This document shows positions 1 to 7,147 of a stretch of DNA of 64,000 nucleotides, piece after piece. The notes beneath the pieces are model-generated. The model worked only from the letters and a program-made list of their open reading frames with translations, had not been told where the DNA came from and made no database searches. Position 1 is the first letter of the stretch. Every line of letters begins with the position of its first letter. The stretch spans positions 124,001-188,000 of the forward strand of contig CADBEB010000002.1 of the NCBI GenBank assembly GCA_902793605.1. The letters are read 5' to 3'. The translations under genes and the position numbers were made by a program. This stretch comes from an uncultured Eubacteriales bacterium (GTDB taxonomy: Bacteria > Bacillota > Clostridia > Christensenellales > Aristaeellaceae).

Positions 1-10
1 CGGTTCAAGT

Positions 11-62
11 GTTAGTATCAACTAACCATAGACAGTATATCAGACGGCTCTCCTGCCGTCAA
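11..62 (-). promoter_or_regulatory. Leftward sigma-A promoter with palindromic operator
   Basis: Read on the minus strand there is a -35 TTGACG (62-57), a 17-nt spacer and a -10 TATACT (39-34). Seven bases downstream lies the perfect inverted repeat GTTAGTATCAACTAAC (11-26). It would drive a gene lying to the left of the window. The same palindrome recurs after the rightward promoter at 174-220, so one repressor probably controls both sides. The regulator is not visible here. Confidence 0.6.
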
Positions 63-173
63 TATGAAATCCTGTTTTTCATCTGTTTTTTGTGAGTGCC
101 ATGCACATTTGATATGGAGTATAGCTGTTGTCAAGGAAAAGGATGTCTGTTTTTGACCGAAATAACCATTTGC

Positions 174-220
174 TTGACAGCGATTTCTGCCCCTGTTATT
201 ATTCGTTAGTAATAACTAAC
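174..220 (+). promoter_or_regulatory. Promoter and operator of the 307-1023 gene
   Basis: A consensus sigma-A promoter: -35 TTGACA (174-179), 17-nt spacer, -10 TATTAT (197-202). Two bases later comes the perfect palindrome GTTAGTAATAACTAAC (205-220), which would cover the transcription start. It has the same six-base arms as the palindrome at 11-26 and differs only within the four central bases. TetR/MarR-type repression is an inference from the short symmetric arms. The rest of 1-306 shows no gene on either strand. Confidence 0.65.
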
Positions 221-306
221 CGCCGTTGAGGCTGACCTTTGGTTTTGGAATGTACCGGAGTGCGGCTGATTTGAAAAACGGCACGACAGAAAGGATGAAT
301 GGCAAT

Positions 307-1023
307 ATGAAGAAAACACTTGCCCTGGTACTGACCCTTTGTCTCCTGATGATGACCGCCGCGTTCGGCATGGCGGAAACTGCGGATGATTCCGCGGAGG
401 CGGCTGCCTTTATGGACAGCATCAAAGGAACGTATGAACCCCTGTTCCCGGTGATCACGAAACCGGAATATGACCAGATCTGGCTTGACCCGTGCATTGC
501 GGCATTGGGAGAGGAAGCGGCGCCTGCGGCCGCCGAAATGCTGAAGAGCGCCTGCAACGGAACGATCTATGGTCAGGAAGCCATTGACGCATTTGGCGAT
601 GGATCCAACGGCGCACAGTTTGACTGCCTGTTCATTAACGGCGTTTACCGGATCACCTTTGACGGAATGACCATCAGCGGCGTTAATGAAAAGGGTGAAA
701 CGGTATTCAGCCATGAATATACGTATACCGGCCACTTGTCCCTGGCCGGTATGATGGACGGGTACCTGTTTGAGACGGCGGATGAAGATGCCGGGGAATT
801 CAGGTATTTCTATATGATGGCCGATACTCCTGCGACCACTTATCACCTGGAGTTCCGCTATGGCAGCGACAAGGAAAACCTTGCCAAGTATAATGAGGGA
901 CCCTATGCTTACTGGCTGGCTGCCGGGTTCCCGACTGATGCCGGCGAAGAAATGATCAGGAACGTCATTACGTTGTTCTGTGAGGAAAACCTGACGAAAG
1001 AGCAGGCGGAGGACGCTGCGTAA
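307..1023 (+). CDS. Secreted protein of unknown function
   Basis: Predicted 238-residue exported protein that I do not recognise. The ATG at 307 is preferred because AAAGGA lies 11 bases upstream and the product then begins with a classic signal peptide: MKK, a leucine-rich core of about 15 residues, and a likely cleavage after GMA near residue 22. There is no lipobox cysteine. The mature part is acidic, has aromatic-rich strands (around residues 110-200) and no recognisable catalytic motif. Expression should depend on the promoter/operator at 174-220, and a strong terminator follows at 1043, so it is monocistronic. The shared operator suggests a link to the unseen gene on the left. Confidence 0.75.
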   Translation: MKKTLALVLTLCLLMMTAAFGMAETADDSAEAAAFMDSIKGTYEPLFPVITKPEYDQIWLDPCIAALGEEAAPAAAEMLKSACNGTIYGQEAIDAFGDGSNGAQFDCLFINGVYRITFDGMTISGVNEKGETVFSHEYTYTGHLSLAGMMDGYLFETADEDAGEFRYFYMMADTPATTYHLEFRYGSDKENLAKYNEGPYAYWLAAGFPTDAGEEMIRNVITLFCEENLTKEQAEDAA

Positions 1024-1042
1024 CAGACGGTTATTTTACTTG

Positions 1043-1073
1043 CGGCACGGTGCGGATGCACCGTGCCGTTTTC
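1043..1073 (+). terminator. Rho-independent terminator
   Basis: Perfect 11-bp stem (CGGCACGGTGC at 1043-1053 with its complement at 1058-1068), GGAT loop, followed by TTTT. It closes the single-gene unit 307-1023. Confidence 0.85.
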
Positions 1074-1104
1074 ATTGCGGATTGTTTCCCATCATTCGGG
1101 TTTC

Positions 1105-1113
1105 TGTTATAAT
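1105..1113 (+). promoter_or_regulatory. Extended -10 promoter
   Basis: TGTTATAAT: a TGn extension directly before a perfect TATAAT (1108-1113). There is no good -35, as expected for an extended -10 promoter. It lies 54 bases before the split-barrel gene at 1167. Confidence 0.6.
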
Positions 1114-1166
1114 GAACCGGATAACAACAAAACACTTTGAAAAAGTTCCTGGGAGTGTAACGGGAT

Positions 1167-1589
1167 ATGGACAGGAAAGAGATTGAAAGGTTTATCAGCA
1201 GACAAAAGGTCAGTTTTGTCTGCTCTGTGGATCAGGATGGTTTCCCGAATGTCAAGGCAATGCTGAAGCCACGGAAGAGAAACGGGTTGAAAGAATTCTG
1301 GTTTTCAACCAATACGTCATCCATGAGAGTGTGCCAATACCTGGAGAATCCAAAGGCCAGTATCTATTTCTGCCACAAGGGTTTGATCCGGTATGAAGGG
1401 GTTATGCTGAAAGGAATCATGGAGGTCCTGACAGACCGGGAAACCAGGAACATGATCTGGCGAAAGGGCGATACGATCTTCTATAAGCAGGGCATCACTG
1501 ATCCGGATTACTGTGTTCTGAAGTTTACCGCCGAAAAGGGACGGTATTACCGTGATCTGAAGACCGAGGATTTTTCTGTCGACTTTTGA
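1167..1589 (+). CDS. Pyridoxamine-phosphate-oxidase-like FMN protein
   Basis: 140-residue protein of the FMN-binding split-barrel (PNPOx-like) superfamily, the compact form often named general stress or pyridoxamine 5'-phosphate oxidase family protein. Visible hallmarks are a short N-terminal helix, the first strand ending in the SxDxDGFPNVKAM-type turn (residues 17-31), the FWFSTNTSS segment (about 45-53) that usually contacts the FMN phosphate, and LENPKASIYF (59-68). Such proteins bind FMN or F420 and often lack true PNPOx activity, so the substrate cannot be named. GGGAG lies 12 bases before the ATG. It is followed by a run of flavodoxin-type reductases, giving a flavin-redox theme. Confidence 0.8.
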   Translation: MDRKEIERFISRQKVSFVCSVDQDGFPNVKAMLKPRKRNGLKEFWFSTNTSSMRVCQYLENPKASIYFCHKGLIRYEGVMLKGIMEVLTDRETRNMIWRKGDTIFYKQGITDPDYCVLKFTAEKGRYYRDLKTEDFSVDF

Positions 1590-1631
1590 GTTTTGAGATC
1601 TGCTGATCATTCGGAAGGGAGTATCTGAATC

Positions 1632-2312
1632 ATGCGAGTTTTGGTTTTGAACGGAAGTCCGAAAAAGAAAAGCGATACATTCCGCCTGACGGAACGGTTC
1701 CTGAAGGGCCTGAACAAAGACGGCAAACACGAGATCTCTGTCGTCAATGTGATTGACAAGCATATATCTCCCTGCCGGGGATGCTTCGGATGCTGGTCAA
1801 AAATGGACGGACATTGTGTGATTAAGGATGATCAGAATGAAATCCTGGATCTGTACCGGAATGCAGACCTGGTGATATGGAGTTTCCCGCTTTACTGTTA
1901 TGCAATGCCGTCACATCTGAAAGCTGTACTGGACAGGACGATACCGCTTGTCAAAATGAAAATGGTTCAGGAAGATGACGGAACGGTTCACCATGAGGCG
2001 CTGGCAGATTTTTCAAAACTGCATACACTGATCATCTGCGGTTGCGGCTTCCCGGACTGGGAAGGCAACTTCGACGGATTGAAGGCGATGTGTAATGTGT
2101 GTTTTCATGGCCCGGATATGGTTTGCATTCCCGAAACGCCTTTGCTGAACATTCCTGCCGCGTCCGTCGTTGAGGATCCGCTGCTTGACAGGTTTGAAAA
2201 GGCCGGTGAAGAATACGCGTTATCTCTTGCGTTGTCACCGGAAACAATCGCGGGTCTGGAAAGCCCGATGATTCCAAAGGAAGATTACATACGCGGCGTT
2301 AATGGTGACTGA
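1632..2312 (+). CDS. NAD(P)H-dependent flavodoxin-fold oxidoreductase
   Basis: 226 residues with a flavodoxin-like fold of the NADPH-dependent FMN reductase / iron-sulfur flavoprotein type. The N terminus has the FMN phosphate loop (LNGSPKKKSDT, residues 6-16). A CRGCFGCW motif (about 49-56) and a further Cys (about 62) resemble the cluster-binding region of iron-sulfur flavoproteins, although a complete cluster set is not certain. The FPLYCYAMPSHLKAVLDR segment (about 82-99) is the usual second FMN-contact region. AAGGGAG precedes the ATG. It is the first of three related genes (with 2563-3051 and 3048-3821), though a terminator at 2374 separates it from the next two. Electron acceptor unknown. 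Confidence 0.82.
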   Translation: MRVLVLNGSPKKKSDTFRLTERFLKGLNKDGKHEISVVNVIDKHISPCRGCFGCWSKMDGHCVIKDDQNEILDLYRNADLVIWSFPLYCYAMPSHLKAVLDRTIPLVKMKMVQEDDGTVHHEALADFSKLHTLIICGCGFPDWEGNFDGLKAMCNVCFHGPDMVCIPETPLLNIPAASVVEDPLLDRFEKAGEEYALSLALSPETIAGLESPMIPKEDYIRGVNGD

Positions 2313-2373
2313 AGCATGATCCCCCTTGTCAGGCAACGGTTGGCCGGAATACTCGGAAACATTACCCATGCAC

Positions 2374-2405
2374 AACGCTGATTCAAACCGGATCAGCGTT
2401 TTTTT
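2374..2405 (+). terminator. Rho-independent terminator
   Basis: 9-bp stem AACGCTGAT (2374-2382) with ATCAGCGTT (2392-2400), 9-nt loop, then TTTTT. It ends the flavodoxin-fold gene at 1632-2312. Confidence 0.8.
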
Positions 2406-2448
2406 GCTGAAGTCAGGGAAATCCGATCCCGGTCAGATGAATCCACAG

Positions 2449-2487
2449 GAATGCATCTTGGTCGCGCCTGAGTGCATCCTGGTCGCG
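2449..2487. repeat. Two-copy short direct repeat
   Basis: An 18-nt unit, GAATGCATCTTGGTCGCG (2449-2466), is repeated with two changes at 2470-2487, a 21-nt period. It lies in the 250-nt gap between two flavodoxin-type genes. It may be a recent tandem duplication or a protein-binding tandem site; nothing else in the gap supports either reading. Confidence 0.5.
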
Positions 2488-2562
2488 GAGATATTGAGTT
2501 TTATGCCGGTTTATGGATAATTTGATCTGCGATCACCGAAGGACTGAAAGGAAGGCTGCACC

Positions 2563-3051
2563 ATGAAAACGGTTATCCATGATCTTGGAAAAGAGCAGAA
2601 TGAAAAGATTCTTGCTTCCACGGACCGGGTTGTCTGTGCGGACGGCCGGTACGCGCCCTGCCAGGGATGCTTCAAATGCTGGACAAAGCATCCTGCCTCC
2701 TGCGCCATGAAGGACGTCCTTCACCAGGCCTGCAGGGTACTCGGAACAAGCGATGACCTGACCATCATCACCGAAAACCGGTACGGTTCATACAGCCAGG
2801 CGGTAAAAAACATCCTGGACAGGAGCATCGCGACTTCCACTCCTTTCAGCACCTACCGGAAAGGACAGATGCACCACACGCTCCGCTACGGAAAGCGAAA
2901 CCGTCTTCATCTCATTGTTTACGGCAGCCTGACCGACGCTGAAAAAAATACCTGGCAGCTGATGGCAGAGCGGAATGCGATCAATATGGGATTCAGGGAA
3001 TACAGCATCACATTCTGCGCGGACGCGGAAGAAGCAGGGAGGACGGCATGA
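2563..3051 (+). CDS. Short flavodoxin-fold reductase-like protein
   Basis: 162 residues, related to NAD(P)H-dependent oxidoreductase/flavodoxin family proteins but without the N-terminal glycine/serine phosphate loop. It opens instead with the short MKTVIHDLGKE strand typical of a compact subfamily, so it is probably full length. It keeps a CQGCFKCW motif (about 34-41), a following Cys (about 47) and the YSQAVKNILDRS segment (about 73-84) seen in its neighbour at 1632. AAGGAAGG precedes the ATG. Its stop overlaps the start of the next gene by 4 bases (ATGA), so the two are translationally coupled and may act as a pair. FMN binding is uncertain. Confidence 0.7.
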   Translation: MKTVIHDLGKEQNEKILASTDRVVCADGRYAPCQGCFKCWTKHPASCAMKDVLHQACRVLGTSDDLTIITENRYGSYSQAVKNILDRSIATSTPFSTYRKGQMHHTLRYGKRNRLHLIVYGSLTDAEKNTWQLMAERNAINMGFREYSITFCADAEEAGRTA

Positions 3052-3821
3052 TGGAAAAGACAGTGCTGATTAATTGCAGCCCGAAGCAGAAACTGAGCGT
3101 ATCGGGTTTTCTGATGAAATGTGCCGGTGTGCTGATCCGGGGAAAGAAAGAATACTTTCATCTGCGGACGCCCGCGGATTATCCGGCCATCCTGCAGGCC
3201 CTGAAGGGTGCCGGAAAAGTGGTCTTTGTCACTCCGCTTTATGTTGACAGCATTCCTTCGCATATGCTGCCTTTTATGCAGGAAATGGAAGAGCTCTGCA
3301 GGGGAAACGGCCTCCGGCTGAAGGTTTACGTGATCGCCAATAACGGCTTTATTGAGGGGAAACAGAATGAACCCCTGATGCAGGTGATGGAGAATTTCTG
3401 CGCGCGCAGCGGATTGACATGGTGTGGTGGGATCGGCATCGGCGGAGGGGTCATGCTGAATGTGGAGCGGATCATGATCACGGTCATGTTCGGACTGATG
3501 CTGCTGAATGTGCTGCTTAGTGCCGTTCAGGGCGGGGATGTCCTGGATGCGGTCCTTTCTTTCGGGAAAAGCCTGCTCGGGCTGGTAATTCTCGCATGCG
3601 GGATCATCGCGTTCGGCATCCGCCTGGCGGTTCACATCAACAGGGGGACAGACGCCGGGAAAAAGTATACGAGGATTATGCTGCCATCCTTTGTCTTTAT
3701 TGCCTTTGCCGATATCTTCTTCATCATCGTCTCCGTGCTTCAGGGCGGCATTTTCCGCGGGTGGCTTTCAAGGTTCCAACCGGATGCGGGTTGTAGTATA
3801 ATCACTGAAAACGGCAAATGA
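3048..3821 (+). CDS. Membrane-anchored flavodoxin-fold protein
   Basis: 257 residues: an N-terminal flavodoxin-like domain (phosphate loop INCSPKQKLS at about 8-17; FVTPLYVDSIPSHMLPFMQ at about 62-80) followed by membrane helices near residues 143-163, 176-197 and 212-235. The combination suggests a flavin-binding domain tethered to the cytoplasmic face of the membrane, perhaps exchanging electrons with a membrane carrier (inference). Its start overlaps the stop of the preceding short reductase-like gene, so both are made together. The last codons carry a candidate promoter for the LytTR gene. Confidence 0.7.
   Translation: MMEKTVLINCSPKQKLSVSGFLMKCAGVLIRGKKEYFHLRTPADYPAILQALKGAGKVVFVTPLYVDSIPSHMLPFMQEMEELCRGNGLRLKVYVIANNGFIEGKQNEPLMQVMENFCARSGLTWCGGIGIGGGVMLNVERIMITVMFGLMLLNVLLSAVQGGDVLDAVLSFGKSLLGLVILACGIIAFGIRLAVHINRGTDAGKKYTRIMLPSFVFIAFADIFFIIVSVLQGGIFRGWLSRFQPDAGCSIITENGK
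3797..3802 (+). promoter_or_regulatory. Candidate -10 of the LytTR/DUF3021 pair
   Basis: A perfect TATAAT lies inside the end of the preceding coding region, 44 bases before the LytTR start. The best -35 at correct distance is TTCCAA (3774-3779), which is weak. It would give the regulator pair its own transcript. Confidence 0.4.
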
Positions 3822-3845
3822 TACACGGCAAAGGGGAAGAATGTC

Positions 3846-4283
3846 ATGCGGGTCCGGTTTGAACAGGTGGAATCGAAGGAGCAGGAAAGCGCGCTGATCC
3901 GTGCAACCGAAAAAACGACGGATATCCTTAACGCGATTGATCTGCTTGAAAATGGTTCCGGCGGGATCACGGTCACGAAGGACCGGAGCACCTATTTCTG
4001 CAAACTGACACAAATCTACTATGCCGAATCTGTGGACAAGCATACATATATCTACACAAAAGGTAACTGTTACGAGAGCCGGGACCGTCTGTACGAACTG
4101 GAGGAAAAACTGGGAATCTATTATGTCCGGATCTCCAAATCCATGATTGTCAACCTGCGGAAGGTCCGGAACGTCAGTGCGGAACCGGGCGGGCGGATGG
4201 TGGCTGTTCTCCTGAACGATGAGCGCGTCATCATCTCCAGAAGCTATGTGAAGGAAATCAAAAGGAGGCTCGGAATACAGTGA
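3846..4283 (+). CDS. LytTR-family DNA-binding regulator
   Basis: 145 residues with a C-terminal LytTR DNA-binding domain (about 45-143) and no receiver domain. Diagnostic stretches are the IYYAESVDKHTYIYTK region, the YYVRISKSMIVNLRKV turn (about 96-111) and the terminal VIISRSYVKEIKRRLG, all typical of LytTR beta-repeat domains. Start at 3846 is supported by AAAGGGGAAG. Stand-alone LytTR proteins of this size are usually co-encoded with a small DUF3021 membrane protein that restrains them, and exactly that partner follows with a 4-base overlap. Targets probably include the adjacent genes (inference). Confidence 0.85.
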   Translation: MRVRFEQVESKEQESALIRATEKTTDILNAIDLLENGSGGITVTKDRSTYFCKLTQIYYAESVDKHTYIYTKGNCYESRDRLYELEEKLGIYYVRISKSMIVNLRKVRNVSAEPGGRMVAVLLNDERVIISRSYVKEIKRRLGIQ

Positions 4284-4708
4284 ATATCGTCAAAAAGCTG
4301 TTTGTCCAGAGCATGATTATCTCAACCTCCATCCTGTTCCTGAACGGGATCAACATGGTCATTCAGCACTTCGCGGGGAACGATCTTACCCTTCAGTGGT
4401 TTCATCCTGTTTCAATTATCCTGACAGCGGTTCTCTGCTCGCTTCCGACCATCCTGCTGCGCGACAGCGATCAGTGGGACCGGAAGACTTTCTGGCGCAG
4501 GGTTCCGCTGCACTGCCTGTCGCTGTATACGGTCGTGGCCGGCGCGGGCTGGTTGTTCGGGTGGTATGATAGCGTGGAAAGCTGGATCAGTGTCACCATA
4601 ATCTTTTTCATTATCTATGTCTTTGTCTGGCTGTCGTGCCACTGGCTGGACAAACAGGATGAAAAGAAGATCAATCACGCGCTGGACACCATCCGCGATC
4701 CGGAATAG
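4280..4708 (+). CDS. DUF3021 family membrane protein
   Basis: 142 residues with four predicted membrane helices (about 8-30, 44-60, 76-94, 104-121) and a charged C-terminal tail (KQDEKKINHAL). Size, topology and position directly after a LytTR regulator fit the DUF3021 family, considered partner or anti-activator proteins of LytTR regulators. Translation starts at GTG (4280), overlapping the LytTR stop; a perfect AAAGGAGG lies 11 bases upstream inside the LytTR gene. The pair should therefore be made in a fixed ratio. Confidence 0.75.
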   Translation: MNIVKKLFVQSMIISTSILFLNGINMVIQHFAGNDLTLQWFHPVSIILTAVLCSLPTILLRDSDQWDRKTFWRRVPLHCLSLYTVVAGAGWLFGWYDSVESWISVTIIFFIIYVFVWLSCHWLDKQDEKKINHALDTIRDPE

Positions 4709-4807
4709 CGGCAGGACCTGATGGTTCGTTTTATCAGATTTTCTTATGGTTTTCTGTTCAGGCCGGCGGGCAGGTATTTAAGGCTTTGTCCGGAAGATCT
4801 GTCCCTT

Positions 4808-5401
4808 TCAGGGGTGAGTCAGCAGGTTTTTCCCTTTTTCATAGGCGGTCTTCAGATGCTGCTCCCAGTTCTTTTCACGCAGTTCATATTCCCGTGATGT
4901 ATTGTCGAACACAACGAACTCCGCCTGTTTTACACGGCCAAACAACCGGTCTCCCAGCATCACTTTTTTCATGCTGTCAAGGATGCCGAATTCTTCCAGC
5001 CTCTCTCTGGGATTGCCGGCGGAGCACAGGATCAGTCCTTTCTCCAGGGTCTTCATGGTCTTTTCACCATAGGCAAAACCATAGGTCCACACCCGGTCAA
5101 ACCATCCGACCAGTTTGGCGGGAGCTTCTGACCAGAACACCGGGTAAATAAATACGATCACGTCTGATGCGTTGATTTTCGCCTGTTCGGCAAGCACGTC
5201 ATCCGCCGGGGCCGGGGTATTCCGGTAATAGGTGTCCCTGAGGTATTCTGCTTCGGTCATGTCTGTTTTGAAATCCATTTTATACAGATCCGAAACAATG
5301 TATTCATGTCCCGCGTCTTTGAGTCCGCTGATAAACGCATCCCGGACACAACTGGTAAAGGAATCCTCTGAGGGGTGGCAGTATACGATAAAGACTTTCA
5401 T
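4808..5401 (-). CDS. NAD(P)H-dependent oxidoreductase (flavodoxin_2 family)
   Basis: 197 residues of the NQO1/MdaB/KefF-like flavodoxin_2 family, enzymes that pass electrons from NAD(P)H through FMN or FAD to quinones and other small acceptors. Seen here: the N-terminal YCHPSEDSFT loop (about 7-16) that binds flavin phosphate, FIYPVFWSEAPAKLVGWFDRVWTYGFAYG (split around 84-112), and LCSAGNPRERLEEFG, the usual third flavin contact. AAAGGAA precedes the ATG. It is the fourth flavodoxin-fold gene in the first 5.4 kb, but on the opposite strand, so it is a separate unit. Substrate unknown. Confidence 0.85.
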   Translation of the reverse strand: MKVFIVYCHPSEDSFTSCVRDAFISGLKDAGHEYIVSDLYKMDFKTDMTEAEYLRDTYYRNTPAPADDVLAEQAKINASDVIVFIYPVFWSEAPAKLVGWFDRVWTYGFAYGEKTMKTLEKGLILCSAGNPRERLEEFGILDSMKKVMLGDRLFGRVKQAEFVVFDNTSREYELREKNWEQHLKTAYEKGKNLLTHP

Positions 5402-5447
5402 TGTGATTCCTTTCCCGGTCAGGTCCTCGCCCCGGTGTTATCTGGTC

Positions 5448-6101
5448 TTATCTGATGACGGAGGAATGACTGTAGATATAGAATTCCTCCTGGCTTGGCA
5501 TCCATTTCTTTTCCTTTGGCGGGAAACCTGCGTCAAATGCTTCGACCGCGGCGGTATCCTCGCAGCAGTCGGCGGCTGTGCTGGGGATATACATCCATTT
5601 TTTGCCGTCCAGAGCATTTGGCACCAGTTCGCAGACCAGCAGCGCTGTCGGATAGTTTCCCTCCACGGCGAAGCTGACGTTTTTCTTTTTGCAGCTGACG
5701 AATCCGCGCCTGACATAGTTGCCAGGATTGCCGAAATTGATGTTGACGTCATATCCCATCCCGCGGGCTATCCCGAAGGAGTGTTCAATCAGGGCACTGC
5801 CAACCTTATGCCTTTGGTATTCACGGGCAACGCAGAGCGGTCCGAAGGAAAGGATCTCTTTTCGCGTGCCGGTCTCATCTTCAAGCCACGCTTTGGTATA
5901 CATGATGTTGCCGATGATTCTGCCGTCCAGTTCTGCCACAAAGGCAAGTTCCGGAATAAAGTCAGGATGGTTTCGCATCTGATGGATAAAATAATGCTCG
6001 TCTGCTCCCGGCTTATAGACGTTCCAGAACGCTTCGCGAGTCAGTTCTTCCACGGCCCGGTAGTCCTCAGGCGTTTCCCGCCTGATTGAATATTCGCTCA
6101 T
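5448..6101 (-). CDS. GNAT family N-acetyltransferase
   Basis: 217 residues. N-terminal GNAT domain (about 4-150): IRRETPEDYRAVEEL opening, a central AELDGRIIGNIMYTKAW strand pair, and the acetyl-CoA loop in motif A, CVAREYQRHKVGSALIEH (about 91-108, Q/RxxxG/A pattern partly altered to QRHKVG). The tail (about 150-217) is rich in aromatic residues and matches the YhbS-like GNATs that extend beyond the core. The acceptor is unknown. GGAGAAG lies before the ATG. It sits in a minus-strand block rich in acetyltransferases. Confidence 0.82.
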   Translation of the reverse strand: MSEYSIRRETPEDYRAVEELTREAFWNVYKPGADEHYFIHQMRNHPDFIPELAFVAELDGRIIGNIMYTKAWLEDETGTRKEILSFGPLCVAREYQRHKVGSALIEHSFGIARGMGYDVNINFGNPGNYVRRGFVSCKKKNVSFAVEGNYPTALLVCELVPNALDGKKWMYIPSTAADCCEDTAAVEAFDAGFPPKEKKWMPSQEEFYIYSHSSVIR

Positions 6102-6147
6102 TTTCTTCTTCTCCGCTTCTGATTGATATGCATGTTCTCATCCGCTT

Positions 6148-7016
6148 TCATCCCATGCATGAAGGGCCGTTTCCCGGACATGCCGGCGCGTACCACTTTC
6201 CGTCTGCCGCGGAATGCCGGAGGAAGCGGTCGGCTTCCTCTGCCAGTTCCTCTGTCAGATCTGTGTCAATGTTATGCCCGCAGTTGGAATAAAGAATCAT
6301 TTTGCAGCGGGGCAGGCATTTTGCCGTCCGCATCATCAGATCCGGCGTGCTGATCGGGTCCTCCATCCCGCCGAGAAGCAATACGGGGACAGAAATGCCG
6401 CGAAGGGCTTCCTGCAGTTTTTCCTCGTTACCCAGGCGCATCAGCGGCCGTCCGTAATCGATCTTTTTCTCCCGCGGATCCGCTTCCGGCAGGCTGCGCA
6501 GCCATTCCTCCCGCTTTGCGCGGCGCTGTTCCCGGGCCGGATCTGAATCGATCGGAGGATCGAAGGGCGGCGGCGCTTTGATCAATCCCTGCATCAGCAT
6601 CTGACGGTAGGACATGAACCCTTCTGCCAGGCTGTGCGGTCCGGGGACGACGGCGACAAACGCCCTGACCCTTTCCGGATGGAGGAGTATCAGATGCCAT
6701 CCGATCCCTGCGCCATGGGAGGCTCCCAGATAGCTGAAGGTTTCTGCCCCGACGGCGTCCGCCAGACAGAGGACGTCTTCCGCAAAGCGATCGTACCAGC
6801 TTTCTCCGTAGTCATACGTCACATAATCGGACGGAGCGAATCCCCGGATCGTCAGGCAGTAAAATGATATTCCTTCCCGGCCAGAGCCTGCTGCATCCCG
6901 CAGGGAGCGAACCCCGCCTGGGCGGACAGGATGACCTGAGCCCCTTCGCCGTACTCGTCATAATGGAGGCGGATTCCGTCCTTTGTCCGGACGGATCCGC
7001 TGTTTTGTCTGATCAT
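6148..7016 (-). pseudogene. Alpha/beta hydrolase interrupted by a frameshift
   Basis: Two adjacent minus-strand reading frames join into one alpha/beta hydrolase of about 290 residues. The first part starts at ATG 7016 (GGAGGAG 11 bases upstream) with MIRQNSGSVRTKDGIRLHYD and runs into a stop at 6852-6854. The second continues in another frame with YCLTIRGFAPSDY, the nucleophile elbow GASHG (about residue 100) and a C-terminal DxxxxT/H region (PISTPDLMMR, SNCGHNIDTD). The junction is a run of four A (6861-6864, TTTT in the coding strand). One extra base there restores the family-typical sequence HF-YCLTIRGF. This is either a real single-base deletion that inactivates the gene or a sequencing error in a homopolymer. 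Confidence 0.75.
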
Positions 7017-7147
7017 CAAGACGCTTTCTCCTCCAAATCCTGATCGATCGTTATGGTCCATTTCGAATCATAACGGATTGTTGAACCGCAGATTGCAAAT
7101 CCTGGATGCTGGGCGTCCGAAAATACGATTTCACGGGCTCATGACGA

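Noticed and set aside
1..26. tRNA T-loop-like GGTTCAAGT at the very start
   Set aside because: No acceptor stem or CCA follows; the sequence continues directly into the palindromic operator.
2326..2520. 64-residue plus-strand ORF
   Set aside because: It runs through the terminator at 2374-2405 and the small direct repeat, and has no ribosome binding site.
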